This document shows positions 5,281 through 10,413 of a stretch of 10,413 bases of DNA, one piece after another. The notes below the pieces were generated by a model. That model saw nothing but the letters and a program-made list of their open reading frames with translations, made no database searches and was not told the DNA's origin. The translations under genes were made by a program, and so were the position numbers. Source of the DNA: DASQPE01 sp964519805 (GTDB lineage: Bacteria > Gemmatimonadota > Gemmatimonadetes > Gemmatimonadales > GWC2-71-9); the NCBI GenBank assembly GCA_964519805.1, contig CAZFKN010000103.1:1-10413 (forward strand), in the 5' to 3' direction. How positions within the stretch are numbered: position 1 is the stretch's first letter; every line of letters begins with the position of its first letter.

Positions 5281-6855
5281 ATGGACACCGAGGTCCTGAT
5301 CGTGGGCGCGGGCCCTACCGGCCTCATGCTCGCGAACCAGCTCGCGCGGCAGGGCGTGCGCCCGACGATCATCGACCGCCACGACGGTCCGGCAATTCAG
5401 ACCCGGGCCCTGGGCGTCCAGGCCCGCACCCTCGAGATCTACGCGCAGCTGGGCATCGCCACCCGGGCGATCGAGCTGGGCCGCAAAGCGACCGGTGCCG
5501 ACATGTGGGCACTGGGCCAGTGGGCCGCCCGCGTCCCGCTGGGCGACATCGGTCGCACGATCAGCCCGTATCCCTATCTCCTGATCCTCGGCCAGGACGA
5601 CAACGAGCGGCTCATGGGCGAGGCGCTCAGGAAGCAGGGCGTGACCGTCGGATGGAGCACGGAGCTGGTCGGCCTCCAGCAAACGCCGGATCACGTCGTG
5701 GCGAGACTCAAGCAGCCCGACGGCACGATCGGGGAGCTGCGGGCGGCCTGGGTGGCGGGTTGCGACGGCACGCGGAGCGCGGTGCGCGACCTCAACCACA
5801 TCGAGTTCCAGGGCGCGCCGTACGAGCACGTGTTCTTCGTCGCCGACACCCGGATCACCGGAGCGATGGTGCCGGAGGAAGCGAACATCTACCTCTGGCC
5901 CCACGGCTTCCTGCTGTTCTTTCCGATGCGCGGCCCCAACCACTGGCGCCTGGTCGGCATCCTGCCGGCGGCCCTGCGTGCTCGCGACGATGTGACCCTG
6001 GACGACGTCATCCCCTCGATCCGCAATGAAGCGGGATCGACGCTGACGTTTGAGTCGTGCAGCTGGTTCTCGACCTATCACATTCATCACCGGAGGGCCG
6101 AGCGGTTCCGCGAGGGGCGTTGCTTCGTGTTGGGCGACGCGGCGCACACCCACAGCCCGGTGGGCGCGCAGGGGATGAACACCGGCCTGCAGGACGCCTA
6201 CAACCTGGGCTGGAAGCTGGCGCTGGTCGTCAACGGTCGCGCGGGGCCGGCCCTGCTCGACTCATACGCCGACGAGCGGGTTCCCGTCGCCCGGCGGCTC
6301 CTGAGCACTACCGATCGGATGTTCTCGGTGGTGATATCCGGCAACCGCCTGGCGGCGCTTCTGCGGACGCGGGTGTGGCCGAAGGCGTTGGCGTTCGGGA
6401 TGCGGTTCGGGTGGGTGCAGCGCCTGGCCTTCCGTACCATCTCCCAGACCGGCATTCGTTACCGCGAGAGCGGCCTATCGGAAACGCTGCCCGGCGTGCC
6501 CAAGGACGCGCCGCGCGCCGGCGATCGCTGTCCCTGGCTGCGGCTCAGGTTCTCGCCGAACGGCCCGGTGGAAGACCTTTACGACCAGCTCGACGGCACC
6601 CGATTCACGTTGCTGCTGATCGGCCAGCCCGTCCCACCGGGCGGCGTGCCGGACGCCGGCGATCAAATGCGCACGATGGTGGCTCCGGCCGATCCCGCGA
6701 ATGACGCCGAGCTGGCGCGGGCGAGAATCCCCCGCCCGGCGTTCTATCTGCTGCGCCCGGACGGCTACATCGGACTCGCGGGGCTCGGCCTCGATGCCCC
6801 GGCCGTGACCCGCTACCTCAGCGAGCGTTTGGGCCTCCGGCTCGCCCCGTCCTGA
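5281..6855 (+). CDS. FAD-dependent aromatic-ring hydroxylase-type monooxygenase
   Basis: A 524-aa class A flavoprotein monooxygenase of the PheA/TfdB/MhpA/PgaE-like group. The enzyme would use NAD(P)H and O2 to hydroxylate an aromatic or polyketide-like substrate in the cytoplasm. The Rossmann FAD motif GAGPTG is at 9-14. The DG motif CDGTRSAVR, which binds FAD and NAD(P)H, is at 161-169. The second FAD motif GDAAHTHSPVGAQGMNTGLQ is at 285-304. Residues about 425-524 look like the thioredoxin-fold C-terminal domain of this group, with LLRPDGYIGLAG near its end. Length is normal and no key motif is missing. The Shine-Dalgarno is weak (GTGAGG overlapping the previous stop region), consistent with coupling to the 223-aa gene 16 bp upstream. 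The substrate cannot be deduced. Its 3' end overlaps the opposing PEPCK-like gene by 43 bp. Confidence 0.92.
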   Translation: MDTEVLIVGAGPTGLMLANQLARQGVRPTIIDRHDGPAIQTRALGVQARTLEIYAQLGIATRAIELGRKATGADMWALGQWAARVPLGDIGRTISPYPYLLILGQDDNERLMGEALRKQGVTVGWSTELVGLQQTPDHVVARLKQPDGTIGELRAAWVAGCDGTRSAVRDLNHIEFQGAPYEHVFFVADTRITGAMVPEEANIYLWPHGFLLFFPMRGPNHWRLVGILPAALRARDDVTLDDVIPSIRNEAGSTLTFESCSWFSTYHIHHRRAERFREGRCFVLGDAAHTHSPVGAQGMNTGLQDAYNLGWKLALVVNGRAGPALLDSYADERVPVARRLLSTTDRMFSVVISGNRLAALLRTRVWPKALAFGMRFGWVQRLAFRTISQTGIRYRESGLSETLPGVPKDAPRAGDRCPWLRLRFSPNGPVEDLYDQLDGTRFTLLLIGQPVPPGGVPDAGDQMRTMVAPADPANDAELARARIPRPAFYLLRPDGYIGLAGLGLDAPAVTRYLSERLGLRLAPS

Positions 6856-9800
6856 AGCGCGGGGCCCTGCCCCGCATCGCGTGGCTCGTGCGCCGGCCGG
6901 TGGATCGGGTCGGCACCGATCGTGCCCACGAGCGACGTGAGATACTCTGGCGCGCTCACGCGCTCCAGCTCCGCGCAGGCATGCTCGAGCCGCTTCGCGA
7001 TCCCGAGCCGCTCGGCCTCCTCCCGGTGACCGGCGCGCGCCAGAAACTCGGTCAGGCTCCGCACGTGATGCTGCCAGAGCGACGCGTCCCGCTTCTGCTT
7101 GATCGCCAGGCGCTCCTGATACCAGTCGCTCGCCAACAGGGATTCACGGGTGAAGAGGGCGCGAATCTCGGGATGGCTCGCGTCTTTCCCCTCGTACTGC
7201 CCGTGCGCCATGATGTGGAGCAGCGCCTTGAGCGGGGGGCAGGCGTCGTCGACCGTGCCGTCGGCGAAGTATTGCGCGGCCACGCGCTGCTGCGCCTCCA
7301 CGATGTTGTTCACGCCATCGGCGAAGACCGCCGGATCTTGCGTCTCGGGTCGCAGAATCTCTTCGGTGAGCACCGTGGTCGGGTTGTCGAACACACGGCC
7401 GAAGAAGTTGTGCACGAACTTGGCCGTGATGCGCCAGCCGAGCCGGCTGGCCAGCACGGTCTTGCCGGCGTACTCGAAGTCCTTGAGCTGCTCGAGATGG
7501 CCCGCCTCGATCAGCCGCTTCGGGTCGCGCTCGTGGGGGAAAAGCCGGCACCAGATCTCGGGAATCAGGAGGCTGATGTCGTGGTCCACCCGGTAGCGCG
7601 GGCCGATGAAGCCGGCGGCGGAGCTGAAGCCCGCGTACCCGGTGAGCAGCATGGAGACGAGGGCGTTGTTCAGGTCGGCGGTGGCGGCCAACGCGTTGAA
7701 CGGCCCCTTGGTGAGCGCGCCCTCCGAGCCGGCTCCCGTCGTGCTGGGCGACGTGCCCGTCACCGAGCAGACGTAATCCATGAACAGCTCCGGCAGCTCC
7801 TGGTAGTGGATCGGCCCGTACACGCAGAGCGCGCGGATGCCATCCTCGGGGCGGTTGTTCCGGCGACCCGACAGCACACTGATCACCGGGAACAGAAGCG
7901 GCTTGTGGAGCGGTAGCCGGCGATTGAGCCGGGCGCCCATCTCCGCGACGTACCGGTCGCGCGGGCGCGCCAGGTCGGGGCGGAGCTGGAGGTAGCGCGG
8001 GTTCTTGGTCGGCTTGCCGCCGATCAGCCTCGGCTGGGCCGAGCAGATCGAGAAGCCGCCGTCGGTGCGGCGGGCGTTCCGGGCCACGTGCTCGCGCATC
8101 GGGGGTGTGAAGGCGTCGTGCACCGCCACGTCCTCCACGATCCGCTGGGTGTCTTCCCGGTCGAGCGGCTGGAAGTTGGAGCAGAAGAGGCCGGGGCCGG
8201 CCATGTCCTCCTCGGTCTGCCGGTCGAGGCCCGGATGAATGGCGTCGTCGGGTCGCTGGAACAGCCGGAATTCGCAGTTCTGCGACAGCTTGAGGCTGGG
8301 GTGGCCGTCGTACTCGCCCGGCAGGCCGACCAGCCGGCGCGCCGGCACCACGACCGAGGCGGTAATGTCGTCCTCCATCTGCACCTTGTCGGCGGCGACG
8401 AAGTCCTGCCGCAGCTTGTAGGTGCGCCAGGCCCCGCTCTCTTCCCGGCCGATCCGCAGATAGTTCGCCACCAGCCGGCGGCCCTCGTACTTCAGCTCGT
8501 GGCCGGGCGCGCCGTTGATGATGTCGACGCTGAAGTGGCTGCGCCAATCGGCGCCCCACTCGGCCCGGTAGAAGCGCTTGATGACGAACACCAGCGCGCG
8601 GACGTAGTTCGGGATGCTCTCCAGCCACGCGTTGTACCCGGGCGTGAACTCCGCGGGGTTGGGCGTCAGCAGCTTGATCACGGAGCCGAGCGAGCGCTCG
8701 GGGGACAGGATCGGGCGGGACGGTCCGCGGCCGTCGGAGGGGCGCGGCTCCGCCAGACGGGCGTCATCGTAATCCCGGTCGAAGATCGCCTGCACCAGCG
8801 CCATGTCGTCGTCGAAGCTCCCGACGTAGAACGATCCGGGCAGCACCGCGTCCACCAGGCTCTTGCTGATCTCCGACTTGCCGCCGCCGGAGACGGTGCA
8901 CGGCTTGTGACAGAACGCGCCTTCCGGCAGCGTGCCGATGAGCCGCCAGCTCGGCGCCGCACGGTGCTTGGCCATGCGGATCTTGTAGCCGCTGGGATGG
9001 ATATAGATGCGGCCGGGGAGGAGCTTGAGGTGCTGCTCCTGCCCCTTGCTGGTCCACTTGATGTCTTGCCGGTGGACGTCGATCTCCATGTCCTCCGGCA
9101 TGTAGTGGATGTCGGGGTAGATCGCGTCGGTGGCGTAGCCCGACTCGTGATACTTGGCCCGCTGCCCCACGAGGGCCAGCACTTCCGCGAACCGGTGATT
9201 CGCGCCCACGACCCGCACCAGATCGGGAGTGAAGCGGTCGCCCAGGTTGAACGTCGCGAACGCGAGCGCCCCGCCCGCGTGCTCCTCCTCCGCCATGCCG
9301 AAGAGGTTCGCGCTGTAGCCGATCTGCGTCTTCACTTCCTTCTTGCAATAGCCGAAGTAGTTGTCGGCCAGGATCGTCACCATCACGCCTTCCATTCCGC
9401 GCGAGGTCGCCTTGAACGGCCGCCCCTCGTTGTACAGCTCGTTCTCGTTCTCCCAGCTCATCCCGGCCGCGCGCTCCACCTCCGTGGCCCGGCTCACGTG
9501 CGGCAGGCCGAGGTCCTTCTTGCGGAGGCGGGTGAGATGGGGGGCCAGGATCACGCAGCCGCTGTGGCCGGTCCAGCCGTCCACGTCGAGCGCCGCGTCG
9601 TGGCCGGGGAGGTACGGATCGCCCGCGTTGCCGAAGATGCTTTCCACGAAATCGAGATTGGAGACGAGGCCGCCGGGGGCGAAGAACCGGATCTCGTTGC
9701 GCTTCTCCGGCGCCACGCGCGGCACTTCCGGGCAGACGAGCGGGCGCAGCAGCAGCGAGACCATCGTCTCGACCGGCTCCGCCCAGTTGGCCGCGAACGG

Positions 9801-10361
9801 CAGGCGGAGCAGGTTGGGAGCCGGCCGCAACGCCTCCTGGAGCAGGTGCACGAACGTCCGCAGGGGCACCCGCGTCTTGTCGGCGGGGATCGGGAGGCCG
9901 CCCTCGGCCACGTGGAAGACGCCCTGGGTGGTGCGGCGATCGTTGACCGGGTTGTGGAGCACGCCGTTGTCGAGGCGATAGCTGGACACCAGCTCGTTCT
10001 GCCAGCTGTCTGCGTCGACCGGCAGGGACAGCTCCCGGGCGAGTCCGTAGTGGTCGAGGATCAACGTTTCGCCGGGGAGCCGGACGGGCTCGGGGAACTC
10101 GACGGCGGCGAGGAGCCGATCGATGTAGTTCTGGATCCGGCGGTCGGCGGGGCAGAGGTGCTCCGACAGCAGGCGGGTCTGCTCGCGATAGCGGGCGAAG
10201 AGATCGGCGGCGAGCTGGAGTACGTCCTGGTCGCCGGTCTCCGCCGGCAGCTGGACGCCCATCGCGGCCAGCTTGAGCAGGATCGAGCGGATGGCCGTCC
10301 GTCGCTCGGGCAGCCACACCGTGCCGTCGGGGCTGAGTCCGACTGCGCGCTCGAGCTCCAT
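6813..10361 (-). CDS. Probable PPi-type phosphoenolpyruvate carboxykinase (1182 aa)
   Basis: A very large soluble protein. Its size fits the roughly 130-kDa diphosphate-dependent PEP carboxykinases known from Propionibacterium and Entamoeba (oxaloacetate + PPi = PEP + Pi + CO2), about twice a GTP-PEPCK. Motifs line up in order with GTP-PEPCK. 'FGYCKKEVKTQIGYSANLFG' (336-355, Lys340/Lys341) is followed by EEEHAGG (His361), as in 'GKKCFALRIAS...AEHML'. A phosphate loop SGGGKSE (491-497) stands where GTP enzymes have ACGKTN. FDDDMA (516-521) stands for GDDIAW, the metal-binding aspartates. Other conserved-looking blocks are LSPERSLGSVIKLLTPN (552-568) and GTSPSTTGAGSEGALTKGPF (869-888). The ATG at 10361 has GGAGG (10368-10372) 6 nt upstream. 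The last 30 or so residues are low-complexity, Pro/Arg-rich and overlap the monooxygenase gene, probably a late extension. No membrane segments. Family assignment is from memory and motif alignment; nucleotide versus PPi use is inferred. Confidence 0.75.
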   Translation of the reverse strand: MELERAVGLSPDGTVWLPERRTAIRSILLKLAAMGVQLPAETGDQDVLQLAADLFARYREQTRLLSEHLCPADRRIQNYIDRLLAAVEFPEPVRLPGETLILDHYGLARELSLPVDADSWQNELVSSYRLDNGVLHNPVNDRRTTQGVFHVAEGGLPIPADKTRVPLRTFVHLLQEALRPAPNLLRLPFAANWAEPVETMVSLLLRPLVCPEVPRVAPEKRNEIRFFAPGGLVSNLDFVESIFGNAGDPYLPGHDAALDVDGWTGHSGCVILAPHLTRLRKKDLGLPHVSRATEVERAAGMSWENENELYNEGRPFKATSRGMEGVMVTILADNYFGYCKKEVKTQIGYSANLFGMAEEEHAGGALAFATFNLGDRFTPDLVRVVGANHRFAEVLALVGQRAKYHESGYATDAIYPDIHYMPEDMEIDVHRQDIKWTSKGQEQHLKLLPGRIYIHPSGYKIRMAKHRAAPSWRLIGTLPEGAFCHKPCTVSGGGKSEISKSLVDAVLPGSFYVGSFDDDMALVQAIFDRDYDDARLAEPRPSDGRGPSRPILSPERSLGSVIKLLTPNPAEFTPGYNAWLESIPNYVRALVFVIKRFYRAEWGADWRSHFSVDIINGAPGHELKYEGRRLVANYLRIGREESGAWRTYKLRQDFVAADKVQMEDDITASVVVPARRLVGLPGEYDGHPSLKLSQNCEFRLFQRPDDAIHPGLDRQTEEDMAGPGLFCSNFQPLDREDTQRIVEDVAVHDAFTPPMREHVARNARRTDGGFSICSAQPRLIGGKPTKNPRYLQLRPDLARPRDRYVAEMGARLNRRLPLHKPLLFPVISVLSGRRNNRPEDGIRALCVYGPIHYQELPELFMDYVCSVTGTSPSTTGAGSEGALTKGPFNALAATADLNNALVSMLLTGYAGFSSAAGFIGPRYRVDHDISLLIPEIWCRLFPHERDPKRLIEAGHLEQLKDFEYAGKTVLASRLGWRITAKFVHNFFGRVFDNPTTVLTEEILRPETQDPAVFADGVNNIVEAQQRVAAQYFADGTVDDACPPLKALLHIMAHGQYEGKDASHPEIRALFTRESLLASDWYQERLAIKQKRDASLWQHHVRSLTEFLARAGHREEAERLGIAKRLEHACAELERVSAPEYLTSLVGTIGADPIHRPAHEPRDAGQGPALQDGASRRPKRSLR
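6859..6875 (+). terminator. Hairpin just after the monooxygenase stop
   Basis: A perfect 7-bp stem GCGGGGC/GCCCCGC (6859-6865 and 6869-6875) with a 3-nt loop begins 4 nt after the monooxygenase stop. No T-run follows. It lies within the codons for residues about 1163-1168 of the opposing gene, so it serves two functions if it is a real terminator. Confidence 0.4.
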
Positions 10362-10367
10362 GCCGCG

Positions 10368-10372
10368 CCTCC
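10368..10372 (-). promoter_or_regulatory. Ribosome binding site of the PEPCK-like gene
   Basis: GGAGG on the minus strand, 6 nt before the ATG at 10361, fixes the start. The remaining 41 bp to the window edge show no convincing -10/-35 pair. Confidence 0.6.
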
Positions 10373-10413
10373 ATGCACGAGTTGACTAGTTATGCAGACT
10401 CAACGTCTCACCG

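Noticed and set aside
8764..10374. Second long minus-strand frame overlapping the PEPCK-like gene
   Set aside because: The translation is Arg/Ala/Pro-rich low complexity, a +1 shadow of the real frame.
8088..10385. Very long open frame on the plus strand opposite the PEPCK-like gene
   Set aside because: It is a typical antisense artefact of GC-rich codon bias. The translation is repetitive in Arg, Val, Gly and Ala with no recognisable domain, whereas the minus-strand frame has clear motifs and a ribosome site.
10381..10404. GTTGA...TCAAC inverted repeat upstream of the PEPCK-like gene
   Set aside because: Arms of 5 bp with a 14-bp separation at the window edge are weak, and no promoter hexamers could be matched.
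1..10413. Mobile elements, CRISPR arrays, tRNA or rRNA genes, toxin-antitoxin or phage-defence systems
   Set aside because: I looked for transposase or integrase motifs, terminal repeats, spaced direct repeats and tRNA-like cloverleaf signatures on both strands and saw none.

Overview
The window is a high-GC bacterial chromosomal segment with dense coding, strongly GC-biased third positions, short intergenic gaps and several stop/start overlaps. No tRNA, rRNA, CRISPR array, insertion sequence, phage gene or integrase is visible. The gene set (DUF3291 protein, DUF5818-like exported protein, ArsR-SRPBCC fusion regulator, a roughly 1.2-kaa PEPCK-like enzyme) resembles that of soil or sediment lineages such as Acidobacteriota, Gemmatimonadota or Methylomirabilota/Rokubacteriales. 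That placement is only an impression from gene content and composition.

Layout: (1) At the left edge, the N-terminal 37 codons of an MFS transporter run off the window on the minus strand (1-111). (2) A divergent 105-bp gap with a large GC palindrome separates it from a plus-strand cluster. This cluster holds a 57-aa zinc-binding anti-sigma-like protein (217-390), an NADPH-dependent FMN reductase overlapping it by 8 bp (383-967), a DUF3291 protein (989-1489), and an exported, possibly lipid-anchored proline-iminopeptidase-like hydrolase overlapping by 1 bp (1489-2490). After 79 bp comes a five-helix membrane protein of unknown function (2570-3052). (3) Converging on it is a minus-strand ArsR-type HTH fused to an SRPBCC/AHSA1 domain (3089-3871). 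Its promoter is a perfect -35/-10 consensus pair whose spacer is filled by an inverted repeat, and the predicted transcription start lies on the start codon. (4) Divergent from the regulator is a small exported DUF5818-like protein (4002-4358), followed by a hairpin-rich 234-bp gap. (5) A probable two-gene unit follows: a 223-aa protein with a C-terminal SRPBCC-like half (4593-5264) and an FAD-dependent aromatic-ring-type hydroxylase (5281-6855). (6) A 1182-aa minus-strand protein (6813-10361) fills the right third. By motif correspondence it is best explained as a PPi-type phosphoenolpyruvate carboxykinase. Its 3' end overlaps the monooxygenase 3' end by 43 bp.

Working together: the left cluster looks like a redox or small-molecule stress operon, with a thiol/zinc sensor candidate, a flavin/quinone reductase, a DUF3291 protein and an exported hydrolase. 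The middle contains an autoregulated repressor candidate. The right end combines an oxidative catabolic enzyme with a central-carbon enzyme that would interconvert oxaloacetate and PEP using pyrophosphate. The functional links between these blocks are inferred from position only.
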